A stretch of 64,000 bases of DNA from Microbacterium lemovicicum (GCF_003991875.1 NZ_CP031423.1:1240001-1304000); one strand, 5' to 3'. Positions 34,503-44,075 are shown, counted from the stretch's first letter. Program-made: numbers and translations. The notes: generated by a model from the letters alone, not told the origin.

Positions 34503-35897
34503 ATGAGCTCCGACCTGTCCCGAACCGAATCCGTGCGGGATGCCGCCACCTCCGGCATCCCCGCAGCACTCGCCGATCTCGGGGCTCTGGTGAGGATCCC
34601 CTCCATCGCGTGGCCCTCCTTCGACCAGACCCAGCTGGGTCGCAGCGCCGAGGCGATCGCGGCCCTCGTGCGCGACACCGGCGTCTTCGAGAGCGTCGAG
34701 ATCAAGACCGCAGCGATCCCGGGCACCGACGAGCAGGGTCAGCCGGCCATCCTGGCGACGCGCGCCGCGCGCAACGGTCGCCCGACCGTGCTGCTCTACG
34801 CGCACCACGACGTGCAGCCCCCCGGCGACGAGGCCCTGTGGGAGACGCCGCCCTTCGAGCCCACCGTCCGCGACGGCCGGCTGTACGGCCGCGGCGCCGC
34901 CGACGACAAGGCGGGAGTCATGGCGCACGTCGCCGCCGTGCGCGCGCTGCGCGAGGCGCTCGGCGACGACTTCGACCTGGGCGTGGCGCTCTTCATCGAA
35001 GGGGAGGAGGAGTACGGCTCGCGCTCCTTCGCCGGCTTCCTCGCGGACAACGCCGACGCGCTGCGGTCCGACGTGATCGTCGTCGCCGACTCGGGCAACT
35101 GGGATTCGCGCACGCCGGCGGTGACCGTCTCACTCCGCGGCAACGCGCGCTTCACCCTCACCGTCCGCACCCTCGACCACGCCTCGCACTCCGGCATGTT
35201 CGGCGGAGCGGTGCCCGATGCGATGCTCGCGACGATCCGCCTGCTCGACAGCCTCTGGAACGAGGACGGCTCGGTCGCCGTCGCCGGCATGACGGAGCGG
35301 GATGCCGCGACCCCCGAGTACACGGAGGCCACGCTCCGCGAGGAGGCCGGACTGCCCGACGGCGTGCAGCCGATCGGCGGAGGCAGCATCCTCAGCCGCA
35401 TCTGGAACAAGCCGGCGATCACGGTGATCGGCATCGACGCGACGACGGTGGCCGCGGCATCCAACGCCCTCGCGCCCAGCATGTCCGTCGTCGTCAGCGC
35501 CCGCGTCGCCCCCGGGCAGAGCGCCCGCGAGGCGTACGAGGCGATGGAGACGCATCTGCGCGCGCACGCCCCGTTCGGCGCGCAGCTCGAGTTCAGCGAC
35601 CTCGACCTCGGCGACGGCTTCCTCGTCGACACCTCCGGCTGGGCGGTGTCGGCCGTCCGTGACGCCCTGCACGCCGGCTACGGCGTGGAGCCGGTCGACA
35701 TCGGCGTGGGCGGGTCCATCCCGTTCATCTCCGATCTCGTCCGGGAGTTCCCGGGGGCGCAGATCCTCGTCACGGGGGTGGAGGACCCGCACTCGCGCGC
35801 GCACAGCCCCAACGAATCGCTGCACCTCGACACGTTCCGTGCGGCGGTCCTCTCCGAGGCGCTGCTGCTCGCCGACCTCGACGCGCGGACGCTCTGA
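34503..35897 (+). CDS. M20-family zinc dipeptidase
   Basis: A 464-residue metallopeptidase of the M20 dipeptidase subgroup. Metal-site motifs: LLYAHHDVQPPGD (~residues 98-110), GRGAADDKAGVMAHVAA and the catalytic FIEGEEEYGSRSF. A lid/dimerisation domain interrupts the catalytic domain (about residues 210-360). It probably hydrolyses short peptides in the cytosol. The frame is open upstream inside the DUF3043 gene antisense; ATG 34503 is chosen because of the leaderless promoter. A perfect hairpin follows at 35911. Confidence 0.92.
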   Translation: MSSDLSRTESVRDAATSGIPAALADLGALVRIPSIAWPSFDQTQLGRSAEAIAALVRDTGVFESVEIKTAAIPGTDEQGQPAILATRAARNGRPTVLLYAHHDVQPPGDEALWETPPFEPTVRDGRLYGRGAADDKAGVMAHVAAVRALREALGDDFDLGVALFIEGEEEYGSRSFAGFLADNADALRSDVIVVADSGNWDSRTPAVTVSLRGNARFTLTVRTLDHASHSGMFGGAVPDAMLATIRLLDSLWNEDGSVAVAGMTERDAATPEYTEATLREEAGLPDGVQPIGGGSILSRIWNKPAITVIGIDATTVAAASNALAPSMSVVVSARVAPGQSAREAYEAMETHLRAHAPFGAQLEFSDLDLGDGFLVDTSGWAVSAVRDALHAGYGVEPVDIGVGGSIPFISDLVREFPGAQILVTGVEDPHSRAHSPNESLHLDTFRAAVLSEALLLADLDARTL

Positions 35898-35910
35898 CCG
35901 GCTTCGGGGC

Positions 35911-35929
35911 CGCCCGGGCAACCCGGGCG
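35911..35929. promoter_or_regulatory. perfect inverted repeat abutting the erpA -10 element
   Basis: CGCCCGGG-CAA-CCCGGGCG, an 8-bp perfect inverted repeat that ends one base before TAGAAT. It could be the 3' hairpin of the M20 mRNA (no T-tract follows) or an operator covering the erpA promoter spacer. Confidence 0.6.
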
Positions 35930-35935
35930 TAGAAT
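35930..35935 (+). promoter_or_regulatory. -10 element of the Fe-S carrier gene
   Basis: TAGAAT, ~48 nt before ATG 35984; the leader ends with AAGGAGAG as a strong ribosome binding site. Confidence 0.6.
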
Positions 35936-35983
35936 CGTCAGGGCGGCACCGCCGTCCGCACCAGGACCCTCGCAAGGAGAGCC

Positions 35984-36349
35984 ATGACCGACACCGCACT
36001 GTCGACCGACCAGATCGCGCGCGCACACGGCGTGCTGCTCAGTGATGCCGCCGCCGGCAAGGTGAAGAGCCTGCTCGGCCAGGAGGGTCGCGATGACCTC
36101 CGCCTGCGCGTCGCCGTGCAGCCGGGTGGATGCTCGGGCCTGATCTACCAGCTGTACTTCGACGAGCGCTTCCTCGACGGCGACGTCGCCGTGGACTTCG
36201 ACGGTGTCGAGGTCGTCGTCGACGAGATGAGCGTCCCGTACCTCGACGGCGCCACCATCGACTTCAAGGACACGATCTCGGAGCAGGGCTTCACGATCGA
36301 CAACCCGAACGCCGCGGGCAGCTGCGCCTGCGGCGACAGCTTCCACTGA
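35984..36349 (+). CDS. erpA: A-type iron-sulfur carrier (ErpA/IscA/HesB family)
   Basis: A 121-residue carrier that passes Fe-S clusters to apo-proteins. The three cluster Cys are visible in QPGGCSGLIY (~residue 49) and GSCACGDSF near the C-terminus. It lies beside the cytochrome genes as in mycobacteria (Rv2204c), which makes sense because the Rieske protein in the same block needs a cluster. It has its own promoter with a strong Shine-Dalgarno and an intrinsic terminator at 36364. Confidence 0.93.
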   Translation: MTDTALSTDQIARAHGVLLSDAAAGKVKSLLGQEGRDDLRLRVAVQPGGCSGLIYQLYFDERFLDGDVAVDFDGVEVVVDEMSVPYLDGATIDFKDTISEQGFTIDNPNAAGSCACGDSFH

Positions 36350-36363
36350 TCCACGTGGATCAC

Positions 36364-36407
36364 CGGCCGGGTCGCGCGTCCTGAGGGACCTGCGAACCCG
36401 GCCGTTT
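36364..36407 (+). terminator. terminator after erpA
   Basis: Outer stem CGGCCGGGT / ACCCGGCCG (36364-36372 with 36396-36404) with an inner GTCC-TGAG-GGAC stem, followed by TTT. Confidence 0.75.
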
Positions 36408-36466
36408 CCGTCTTCACGTCGAGAGTCCGGCTGGGCGGATGGCCTGAATACACTGAGCGCTTGCCG

Positions 36467-36472
36467 TAGACT
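36467..36472 (+). promoter_or_regulatory. -10 element of ctaC
   Basis: TAGACT, about 35 nt before GTG 36508. CGGAAAGGTG in the leader can serve as ribosome binding site. Confidence 0.5.
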
Positions 36473-36507
36473 TGCGGGCGTCTCTCTCACCTCCGGAAAG
36501 GTGCACT

Positions 36508-37404
36508 GTGCCGTCGAAACGCCGCATCCGCTGGGCTGTTCTCCCCGTCGGGATCGCAACGGCCGTCGTCCTCGCCGGGTGCACCCCGACAGAGCTGAAC
36601 GGCTTCCTGCCGGGCTTCCAGGAAGACGGTTCGCAGGCCACGAACCACACCGCGATGGTGTCGGGTCTGTGGGTCAACTCCTGGATCGTCCTGCTCGCGG
36701 TCGGCGTGATCACGTGGGGTCTGATCCTCTTCGCCGCGTTCGCGTACCGGCGTCGCAAGGGGCAGTCCGGCCTTCCGGTGCAGCTCCGCTACAACATGCC
36801 GATCGAGATCTTCTACACGATCGTGCCGCTCATCCTCGTCATCGGGTTCTTCGCCTTCACCGCGCGTGACCAGACGATCCTCGAGACGCAGACCGAGAAC
36901 CCCGACGTGTCGATCACGGCCATCGGGAAGCAGTGGGCCTGGGACTTCCAGTACAACGGCGAGGACGCCGACAACGAGGACGCCGTGTGGACCATGGGCG
37001 TCCAGGCCGTCCCGACCGCCAGCGGCGACGTCGACCAGGCGGCCCTGCCGACCCTGTACCTCCCGGTCAACAAGACGGTGAAGATCAACCTCCAGTCGCG
37101 CGACGTGATCCACTCGTTCTGGATCATCGACTTCCTGTACAAGAAGGACATGTACATCGGGCGCGAGAACTACTGGTCCTTCACGCCGACCCGCGAGGGC
37201 ACCTACGCCGGCAAGTGCGCCGAGCTCTGCGGCGAGTTCCACTCGGCGATGCTCTTCAACGTGAAGGTCGTCAGCGAGTCGGAGTACGACGACTACCTGG
37301 CGTCGCTCCGCGCCGCGGGAAACACCGGAGACATCTCACAGGCCTACAGCCGGCTCGGCAACCTGCCCGGCACCGGGGCCACGAACAGCGAAGAAGGTAA
37401 GTGA
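36508..37404 (+). CDS. ctaC: cytochrome c oxidase subunit II (aa3-type), lipoprotein
   Basis: A 298-residue subunit that receives electrons from cytochrome c through the CuA centre. A signal peptide ends in the lipobox LAGC (Cys25). Two membrane helices follow (residues ~50-75 and ~95-115), then the extracellular cupredoxin domain. CuA ligands lie in DVIHSFWI and [13 protein letters not shown] loop rich in acidic residues ([11 protein letters not shown]) is typical of actinobacteria. GTG 36508 follows AAGGTG. It overlaps ctaD by one base (TGATG). Confidence 0.96.
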   Translation: MPSKRRIRWAVLPVGIATAVVLAGCTPTELNGFLPGFQEDGSQATNHTAMVSGLWVNSWIVLLAVGVITWGLILFAAFAYRRRKGQSGLPVQLRYNMPIEIFYTIVPLILVIGFFAFTARDQTILETQTENPDVSITAIGKQWAWDFQYNGEDADNEDAVWTMGVQAVPTASGDVDQAALPTLYLPVNKTVKINLQSRDVIHSFWIIDFLYKKDMYIGRENYWSFTPTREGTYAGKCAELCGEFHSAMLFNVKVVSESEYDDYLASLRAAGNTGDISQAYSRLGNLPGTGATNSEEGK

Positions 37405-39167
37405 TGGCGACGACGCTTCCGCTTCAGGAGAAGTCCTCCGGGCGTCCGTTGACCCTGCCCCCTCGTCAGGCGGCGCTGCTGACCTCGACGCGGGTCGAGG
37501 ACAAGGGAAACCTGATCGTCAAGTGGATCACCTCCACTGACCACAAGACCATCGGCTACATGTACCTGATCGCCTCGGTGATCTTCTTCATGCTCGGTGG
37601 CGTCATGGCGCTGATCATCCGCGCCGAGCTCTTCGAGCCCGGCATGCAGGTCGTGCCGACCAAGGAGCAGTACAACCAGCTGTTCACGATGCACGGCACG
37701 ATCATGCTGCTGATGTTCGCGACGCCGTTGTTCGCCGGCTTCGCCAACGTGATCATGCCGCTGCAGATCGGGGCGCCCGACGTCGCGTTCCCGCGCCTCA
37801 ACGCCTTCGCCTTCTGGCTGTTGCTCTTCGGCTCCACCATCGCCGTCTCCGGCTTCCTCACCCCGCAGGGCGCGGCCGCCTTTGGCTGGTTCGCCTATCA
37901 GCCCTTGGCAGGCGCGAGCTTCTCACCGGGCGCAGGTGGGAACCTGTGGATGCTGGGCCTCGGCATGAGCGGTTTCGGCACGATCCTCGGCGCCGTGAAC
38001 TTCATCACCACGATCATCACCATGCGCGCTCCGGGCATGACGATGTGGCGCATGCCGATCTTCACGTGGAACACGCTGATCACCAGCATCCTCGTGCTCA
38101 TGGCCTTCCCGGTGCTCGCCGCCGCGATCCTGGCCGCTGCGGCCGACCGCGTGCTCGGCGCCCACATCTACGACCCCGCGAACGGCGGCGTCCTGCTGTG
38201 GCAGCACCTGTTCTGGTTCTTCGGGCACCCCGAGGTGTACATCATCGCCCTGCCGTTCTTCGGCATCGTGTCGGAGATCTTCCCGGTGTTCAGCCGCAAG
38301 CCGATCTTCGGATACAAGACGCTCGTCTACGCCACGATCGCGATCGCCGCCCTGTCGGTGGCCGTGTGGGCGCACCACATGTACGTGACCGGTGCGGTCC
38401 TGCTGCCGTTCTTCGCGCTCATGACGATGCTCATCGCCGTTCCGACGGGTGTGAAGATCTTCAACTGGGTCGGCACCATGTGGCGAGGCTCCGTGACGTT
38501 CGAGACGCCGATGGTCTGGTCGATCGGCTTCCTCATCACCTTCGTGTTCGGTGGTCTCACGGGCATCATCCTCGCCTCGCCGCCGCTGGACTTCCACCTG
38601 TCCGACTCGTACTTCGTCGTGGCCCACTTCCACTACGTGGTGTTCGGCACGGTCGTGTTCGCGATGTTCGCCGGCTTCTACTTCTGGTGGCCGAAGTTCA
38701 CCGGTCGCATGCTCAACGAGCGTCTCGGCATGGTGCACTTCTGGATGCTGTTCATCGGCTTCCACATGACCTTCCTCGTGCAGCACTGGCTGGGCGTCGA
38801 CGGCATGGTGCGCCGCTATGCGGACTACTCCGCGGCCGACGGCTTCACCTGGCAGAACCAGCTGTCGACGATCGGCTCCATCATCCTGGGCGCGTCGATG
38901 ATCCCGTTCCTGTTCAACGTCTGGGTCACCGCCCGCAAGGCTCCCAAGGTGACGGTCAACGACCCGTGGGGCTACGGCGCTTCGCTCGAGTGGGCCACCT
39001 CCTGCCCGCCGCCGCGTCACAACTTCACGTCGATCCCGCGCATCCGCAGCGAGCGTCCCGCGTTCGACCTGAACCACCCCGAGGCCGGCGTGCCGGTGGG
39101 CGTGGGACCGGCGAAGGACGCTCCCGACGCCCCGGTGGCCGACCTCGCCGAAGGAAAGGTGAAGTAA
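37404..39167 (+). CDS. ctaD: cytochrome c oxidase subunit I (aa3-type)
   Basis: A 587-residue subunit with twelve membrane helices that holds haem a and the haem a3-CuB site where oxygen is reduced and protons pumped. [13 protein letters not shown] (haem ligand), [13 protein letters not shown] (CuB His-Tyr), [10 protein letters not shown] and [15 protein letters not shown] are visible. ATG 37404 overlaps the ctaC stop; AAGGTAA is its ribosome binding site. The hydrophilic C-terminal tail (~60 residues) is typical of actinobacteria. ctaF starts directly after the stop. Confidence 0.98.
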   Translation: MATTLPLQEKSSGRPLTLPPRQAALLTSTRVEDKGNLIVKWITSTDHKTIGYMYLIASVIFFMLGGVMALIIRAELFEPGMQVVPTKEQYNQLFTMHGTIMLLMFATPLFAGFANVIMPLQIGAPDVAFPRLNAFAFWLLLFGSTIAVSGFLTPQGAAAFGWFAYQPLAGASFSPGAGGNLWMLGLGMSGFGTILGAVNFITTIITMRAPGMTMWRMPIFTWNTLITSILVLMAFPVLAAAILAAAADRVLGAHIYDPANGGVLLWQHLFWFFGHPEVYIIALPFFGIVSEIFPVFSRKPIFGYKTLVYATIAIAALSVAVWAHHMYVTGAVLLPFFALMTMLIAVPTGVKIFNWVGTMWRGSVTFETPMVWSIGFLITFVFGGLTGIILASPPLDFHLSDSYFVVAHFHYVVFGTVVFAMFAGFYFWWPKFTGRMLNERLGMVHFWMLFIGFHMTFLVQHWLGVDGMVRRYADYSAADGFTWQNQLSTIGSIILGASMIPFLFNVWVTARKAPKVTVNDPWGYGASLEWATSCPPPRHNFTSIPRIRSERPAFDLNHPEAGVPVGVGPAKDAPDAPVADLAEGKVK

Positions 39168-39602
39168 GTGCGCACCAATGTGGCTCTCTGGTGGATCCTG
39201 ACCGGCTTCTTCTTCCTGGTCTTCGTCGCCTACACGGTGTGGAACATCATCGCTCACCCGCAGCCGGAATGGTGGCACGGGATCGAGTGGGTGGGCAGTG
39301 TCGCACTGCTGTTCACGGCACTCATGGGATCGCTCATCGCCTTCTACGTGCAGCGCGTGCACGCCGCACAGGGCGGCGAGCTCCCCGCCGACATCCTCAC
39401 CGCCGACATCGATGACGGCGACCCCGAGCTGGGTGAGTTCAGCCCCTGGTCGTGGTGGCCCATCATCCTCGCGTTCTCGGCTGCCATCGGCATGATCGGT
39501 CTCGCGGTCGGCACGTGGATGTTCCCGATCGGCCTCGGCATCTTCGCCGTCGCCATCGTGGGCTGGGTGTACGAGTACTACCGCGGATACTTCGCGCGCT
39601 GA
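39168..39602 (+). CDS. ctaF: cytochrome c oxidase subunit 4 (actinobacterial CtaF)
   Basis: A 144-residue accessory subunit found only in actinobacterial aa3 oxidases. Four membrane helices (WWILTGFFFLVFVAYTVWNI, VALLFTALMGSLIAFYV, WWPIILAFSAAIGMIGL, FPIGLGIFAVAIVGW) are in two pairs separated by an acidic loop (GELPADILTADIDDGD-PELGEF). It directly follows ctaD with a GTG start and shares its ribosome binding site region AAGGAAAGGTGAAG. Confidence 0.95.
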   Translation: MRTNVALWWILTGFFFLVFVAYTVWNIIAHPQPEWWHGIEWVGSVALLFTALMGSLIAFYVQRVHAAQGGELPADILTADIDDGDPELGEFSPWSWWPIILAFSAAIGMIGLAVGTWMFPIGLGIFAVAIVGWVYEYYRGYFAR

Positions 39603-39606
39603 TCGT

Positions 39607-40404
39607 ATGAGGCTCACCGGAGCCTCCGTCTCGGAGGTCGGACCCCGACGCTCGGTGAACCAGGATGCCGCCTTCACGGCATCCTGGGGAGCCGCCGTCG
39701 CCGACGGTGTCGGCGGTGGACCTGCCGGCGACCTCGCCTCCGCTGCGCTCGTGCACCGACTCGTCGCAGGCGTGCAGCGCGAGATCGGCGAGGAGCGGCT
39801 GCACACCCGCATCCGCCTGGCGAACTGGGACCTGCGGGCGCACACGGCCCGTGACAGCGCCCTGGCTGGCATGGCGACCACGCTGACGGGCGTCTTCGTC
39901 GACGTGGAGCCCGGGCGTCTGCTCCTCGCGCATGTCGGCGACTCGCGCGCCTACCGCCTTCGTGCGGGCGACTGCCGCAGGATGACGCGCGACGACTCCT
40001 ACGTCCAGGAGCTCGTCGACCGCGGCATCGTCATGCCGGAGAACGCCTGGACGCATCCCCGGCGGAACATCATCACCGCGTCCTACAGCGGCAACGAACG
40101 GGACATCGTCCGCATCGAGCCCCACGACGCCCAGGAGGGCGACCGCTGGCTCCTGTGCAGCGACGGCGTGACCGACTACGTGCCGGAGGTCCTCGTGGCC
40201 GACGTGCTCCGCTCAGCGGCGTCTCCGGCCGATGCCGCGGCCGAGCTGGTGCGCCTGGCGGATGACGCGGGCTCCGCCGACAACATCACGGCGGTCGTCG
40301 TCGACGTGCAGTCCGGGGACACTCTGAGCGATCGTGCGCAGTTCACGGGAGCGGCATCCGCCCGCTTCTGCGAGGAGCCCGACGACCTCGGTCGCACCGC
40401 CTAG
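39607..40404 (+). CDS. PP2C-family Ser/Thr protein phosphatase
   Basis: A 265-residue metal-dependent phosphatase with the family motifs in order: VNQDA (~17-21), VADGVGGGPAGD, LLLAHVGDSRAYRLR, DDSYVQELVDRG, LLCSDGVTDYV and SADNITAVVVDV. The metal-binding Asp residues are intact. It begins 4 bp after ctaF, probably co-transcribed with the oxidase genes, and is soluble (no membrane helix). It could oppose the PASTA kinase, since it resembles PstP-type enzymes, but lacks their membrane anchor. Confidence 0.93.
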   Translation: MRLTGASVSEVGPRRSVNQDAAFTASWGAAVADGVGGGPAGDLASAALVHRLVAGVQREIGEERLHTRIRLANWDLRAHTARDSALAGMATTLTGVFVDVEPGRLLLAHVGDSRAYRLRAGDCRRMTRDDSYVQELVDRGIVMPENAWTHPRRNIITASYSGNERDIVRIEPHDAQEGDRWLLCSDGVTDYVPEVLVADVLRSAASPADAAAELVRLADDAGSADNITAVVVDVQSGDTLSDRAQFTGAASARFCEEPDDLGRTA

Positions 40405-40448
40405 GCGGACCCCGTCGGCGACAGTCCGTCGGCGCGGGAGCGTGCCCG

Positions 40449-40898
40449 TCAGCGCACCAGTGCGACGAGTCGGTCGCGCATGCGGGGGAGGGTGCCGTCG
40501 TCATCCTCGGTGGGATAGCCCTCCCGTGCCCAATACTCGAAGCCGCCGATCATCTCGCGCACCGAGTAGCCCGCCTGTGTGAACGCGAGTGCTCCCTTGG
40601 CGCCGGCGTTGCACCCCGGACTCCAGCAGTAGACCACGACGGGCATGTCGAGGGGGATGTCGTGGGCTGCCCGCTCCGCAATCGTCCCGTAGGGGATGTG
40701 GACCGCACCGGGGATGCGTCCCTGGGCCCAGGCCTCGGCGCCGCGCACGTCGACGAGGAGGAACCGCTCACCGGCCTTCTGCGCCTCGTACACGTCCGAT
40801 GGATCGGTCTCGCAGGCGAGCTTGGCGGCGAAGTACGCGGCGGCGGCGTCCGCGGTCGCGGTCGGCGCAGAGGTGCTGGTCGGGAGATCAGTGGTCAT
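40449..40898 (-). CDS. rhodanese-like sulfurtransferase
   Basis: A 149-residue single-domain rhodanese. The active loop is YCWSPGCNAGAKGA with Cys91 as likely nucleophile and a second Cys96; FLLVDVRGAEAWAQGRIPGAVHIPYG is the CDC25-like motif region. Substrate unknown. ATG 40898 is chosen because TACGCT lies 6 nt upstream; the frame continues to 41048 through an Arg/Pro-rich repeat region unlikely to be translated. Confidence 0.88.
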   Translation of the reverse strand: MTTDLPTSTSAPTATADAAAAYFAAKLACETDPSDVYEAQKAGERFLLVDVRGAEAWAQGRIPGAVHIPYGTIAERAAHDIPLDMPVVVYCWSPGCNAGAKGALAFTQAGYSVREMIGGFEYWAREGYPTEDDDGTLPRMRDRLVALVR

Positions 40899-40904
40899 GA
40901 CGTC

Positions 40905-40910
40905 AGCGTA
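40905..40910 (-). promoter_or_regulatory. -10 element of the rhodanese gene (leaderless)
   Basis: TACGCT on the minus strand followed by a 6-nt gap to ATG 40898. Confidence 0.55.
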
Positions 40911-41073
40911 TGGTCGCCGACCGCACTCACTGCTGCCTCGGAGCGCCACACTGCGCAGGATTCCTGCCGGGTCCCGACCTGCCGTTGGAGTCCGCCGCGC
41001 CGCTGGGTTCCGCCCCGCAGCCGGGTTTGGCCTGCCGGCCACGCTCACGCCCGAAGTGCCTCGGGTACGGAGA

Positions 41074-41111
41074 CGCGAACGCCCGGGTGGTCATCCACCC
41101 GGGCGTTCGCG
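41074..41111 (-). terminator. long-stem terminator after qcrB
   Basis: A perfect 17-bp inverted repeat CGCGAACGCCCGGGTGG / CCACCCGGGCGTTCGCG with a 4-nt loop, 18 bp beyond the qcrB stop. It ends the ctaE-qcrCAB operon. No T-tract follows on the minus strand. Confidence 0.8.
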
Positions 41112-41129
41112 TTGTTCGAGGCCGTGGCC

Positions 41130-42959
41130 TCAGGACTTCTTCTTGCCGTCCTTGTCATCGGGGATGATGACGTTCGACGGGCGGACGGCGGTCTCGGAGG
41201 AGTGGCCGTCGTCGATCGGCTTCAGCGGAGCGTCGGGGACGCCGGCGCGTGCGTGGGCACCCTGCAGCTCTTCGGCCTCGTCGTGCGCGATGTGCTCCAG
41301 CTCGTGGTGCTGGTGGGCCACCGCGGCGTCGAGCTCGCCCTGCGTGAGGGGCGTGAGGCGATCCTCGAAGAACCACCGCGACAGCGAGGCGCGGATGTTC
41401 TCATGCCAGGGGATCTGGCCACGCGAGTTCGGACGCACCACGAGGGGCTCGTTCGTCTCGAAGCCGATCAGACGCCAGCGCTCGTACTCGTCGACGGGCT
41501 GGTGCACCTCGATGTACTCGCCGCCGGGGAGGCGGACGATGCGACCGGACTCGTACCCGTGCAGGGCGATCTCGCGGTCCTTCTTCTGCAGGGCGAGGCA
41601 CATGCGCTTGGCGACGAAGTACGCGACCACCGGTCCGACGAACAGCAGGGCCTGCAGAGTGTGGATGACACCCTCCATGGTCAGCTGGAAGTGCGTGGCG
41701 ATGATGTCGGACGATGCCGCAGCCCACAGTACGGCGTAGAACGTGACGCCGGCGGCGCCGATGGCCGTGCGGGTGGCCGCCTGGCGGGGACGCTGCGCGA
41801 TGTGGTGCTCGCGCTTGTCACCCGTGATCCACGCCTCGATGAAGGGATAGATCATCACGAGCACGATGAACAGCCCGAGGCCGGCCAGCGGGATGATGAT
41901 GTTCCACGACCAGGTGTTGTTGAACAGCACCGTCTCGAGGTGCGGCGGCACCAGTCGGAGCGCACCGTCCGCGAAGCCGATGTACCAGTCGGGCTGGGTT
42001 CCGGCGGACACGGGGGAGGGGTCGTACGGCCCATAGTTCCAGATCGGGTTGATCGTGAACAGCGACGCGACCAGGACGATCACACCGAACGTGATGAAGA
42101 AGAAGCCGCCCATCTTCGACGCGTAGACCGGCAGGATCGGGTAGCCCACGACGTTGTCGTTGCGACGGGCGGGACCGGCGAACTGCGTGTGCTTGTTGAT
42201 GATCATGAGCATCAGGTGCAGCGCGAGCAGAGCAACCAGGATCGCGGGCAGCAGCAGGATGTGCAGCGTGTAGAGGCGGCCGACGATCTGGTCACCCGGG
42301 AATTCTCCGCCGAACAGCAGGAAGGAGATCCAGGTGCCGATCAGCGGGATGCCCTTGACCATGCCGTCGATGATGCGGAGGCCGTTGCCGGACAGCAGGT
42401 CGTCGGGGAGCGAGTAGCCGGTGAAGCCCTCTGCCATCGCAAGGATGAACAGGATGAAGCCGATCACCCAGTTGACCTCGCGGGGCTTGCGGAATGCTCC
42501 GGTGAAGAAGATGCGGAGCATGTGCACGCCGATGCCGGCGACGAAGACGAGCGCGGCCCAGTGGTGGATCTGACGGACCAGCAGGCCGCCGCGGATGTCG
42601 AACGACAGTCGCAGCGAGGAGTCCAGTGCGGCCGACATCTCGACGCCGCGCATCGGGATGTACGCACCGCTGTAGTGGGTCGGCACCATCGACGCCTGGA
42701 AGAAGAACGTCAGGAACGTGCCCGACAGCAGGACGGCGACGAAGCTCCACAGCGCGATCTCGCCGAGCATGAAGGACCAGTGGTCGGGGAAAATCTTCCG
42801 ACCGAGCTCCTTGACGATGCCCGACATGCTCGTGCGCTCGTCGAGGTAGTTCGCCGCGCCTGCGACGAAGCGGCCGCCGAGCGGCTTGTCGGTGGAACGC
42901 GCGTCAGGGAGCGCAGGCTCCGTGGTCACGTTCTCCGTGGGGTGAGTCGAGGTGCTCAA
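41130..42959 (-). CDS. qcrB: menaquinol-cytochrome c reductase cytochrome b subunit
   Basis: A 609-residue core subunit of the bc1 complex that oxidises menaquinol. Eight helices carry two haem b groups (IHHWAALVFVAGIGVHMLR and LHILLLPAILVALLALHL hold His ligands), and WNYGPYDPS lies in the Qo region. The ~120-residue hydrophilic C-terminal extension is typical of actinobacteria. The start is TTG 42959, overlapping the qcrA stop (TTGA); GGGAGCGG is upstream. Last gene of ctaE-qcrC-qcrA-qcrB. Confidence 0.95.
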   Translation of the reverse strand: MSTSTHPTENVTTEPALPDARSTDKPLGGRFVAGAANYLDERTSMSGIVKELGRKIFPDHWSFMLGEIALWSFVAVLLSGTFLTFFFQASMVPTHYSGAYIPMRGVEMSAALDSSLRLSFDIRGGLLVRQIHHWAALVFVAGIGVHMLRIFFTGAFRKPREVNWVIGFILFILAMAEGFTGYSLPDDLLSGNGLRIIDGMVKGIPLIGTWISFLLFGGEFPGDQIVGRLYTLHILLLPAILVALLALHLMLMIINKHTQFAGPARRNDNVVGYPILPVYASKMGGFFFITFGVIVLVASLFTINPIWNYGPYDPSPVSAGTQPDWYIGFADGALRLVPPHLETVLFNNTWSWNIIIPLAGLGLFIVLVMIYPFIEAWITGDKREHHIAQRPRQAATRTAIGAAGVTFYAVLWAAASSDIIATHFQLTMEGVIHTLQALLFVGPVVAYFVAKRMCLALQKKDREIALHGYESGRIVRLPGGEYIEVHQPVDEYERWRLIGFETNEPLVVRPNSRGQIPWHENIRASLSRWFFEDRLTPLTQGELDAAVAHQHHELEHIAHDEAEELQGAHARAGVPDAPLKPIDDGHSSETAVRPSNVIIPDDKDGKKKS

Positions 42960-44035
42960 TGCCGCTCCCAGAAGCTCGGGCCGACGGGTTCGAGGAAGTC
43001 GCTCTTGGCGACGAGGTACCCGTCTGCGTCGATGGTGATGGGCAGCTGCGGCAGCGGACGCGCCGCCGGGCCGAAGATGACCGCCGCGCCGTTCGCCACG
43101 TCGAACTGAGACTGGTGGCAGGGGCACAGCAGGTGGTGGGTCTGCTGCTCGTACAGAGCCACGGGGCATCCGACGTGCGTGCAGACCTTGGAGTAGGCGA
43201 CGATGCCCTGGTAGGACCAGTCAGCCTTCTCAGGTGCTTCGTTGAGGTCTTCGGGGAGGAGGCGCATCAGCAGGACGATGGCCTTGGCCTTCTCCTCCAG
43301 GTAGCCCTCCTCATGGGTGAGCGAAGCCAGCTCCTCGGGGATGACGTGCACGGCGGAGCCGAGCGTCACGTCGGCCGCGCGGATGCGCTCGCCCGACGGG
43401 TCGTGCGTGAGGTAGGCGCCCTCGGTCCACATGGTCTGGCTGAGCAGCGGCACCGGCTGGCCGGCGATGGGGTTGGCTGCCGTGTTCTGCGGAGCGAGCC
43501 CGCGGAAGAGCGTGACGCCGGGGATGATCGAGGCCGCGAGGGCCGCGAACAGCGAGTTGCGGATCATCACGCGACGTCCGAAGCCGGACTCCTTGTCGGC
43601 GATCTCAAAGACGGCCACAGCCGCCTCGCGGGTGCTGTCCTTGCCGCGGGTGGCGTGACGGGGCTCGATGTACTCCTTGTCGGACATCACCGCCTTCGAC
43701 CAGTGGATGGCGCCGAGGCCGAGCGCCAGGAGCGCCGTTCCGATGCCGAGACCGATGAAGAGGTTGTTGCTGCGGATGTCGACGATCCGCCCGCTCTCGA
43801 TCGGGAAGATCATGTAGGCGGCGACCGCCCAGATGCTGGCCGCGACCGAGAGGTAGAACAGCGTGTAGACCGTGCGGACGGCGCGCTTCATGACCGCCGG
43901 GTCCTTGTCCGTCGCACGCTCGCGGTGCGGCGGAAGCTCAGGGGGCTGCACCGGATCGATGACCGCGACGGTGAGCCCCGGAGAGGGCTTCCAGGAAGGC
44001 CTCTCGTGCTCGAGCGCGTCGACTTCGTGTGCCAT
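42956..44035 (-). CDS. qcrA: menaquinol-cytochrome c reductase Rieske iron-sulfur subunit
   Basis: A 359-residue Rieske protein of the bc1 complex. Three membrane helices near the N-terminus, as in other actinobacteria, precede the Rieske domain. The 2Fe-2S motifs are CTHVGC at 285-290 and CPCHQS at 304-309. ATG 44035 follows GAGGAGCACC; an upstream in-frame start at 44050 exists but overlaps this site. The Fe-S cluster may be delivered by the carrier encoded at 35984. Confidence 0.95.
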   Translation of the reverse strand: MAHEVDALEHERPSWKPSPGLTVAVIDPVQPPELPPHRERATDKDPAVMKRAVRTVYTLFYLSVAASIWAVAAYMIFPIESGRIVDIRSNNLFIGLGIGTALLALGLGAIHWSKAVMSDKEYIEPRHATRGKDSTREAAVAVFEIADKESGFGRRVMIRNSLFAALAASIIPGVTLFRGLAPQNTAANPIAGQPVPLLSQTMWTEGAYLTHDPSGERIRAADVTLGSAVHVIPEELASLTHEEGYLEEKAKAIVLLMRLLPEDLNEAPEKADWSYQGIVAYSKVCTHVGCPVALYEQQTHHLLCPCHQSQFDVANGAAVIFGPAARPLPQLPITIDADGYLVAKSDFLEPVGPSFWERH

Positions 44036-44075
44036 GGTGCTCCTCGTCAATCCGTGCGTATCGCGTCAGGGAAGA

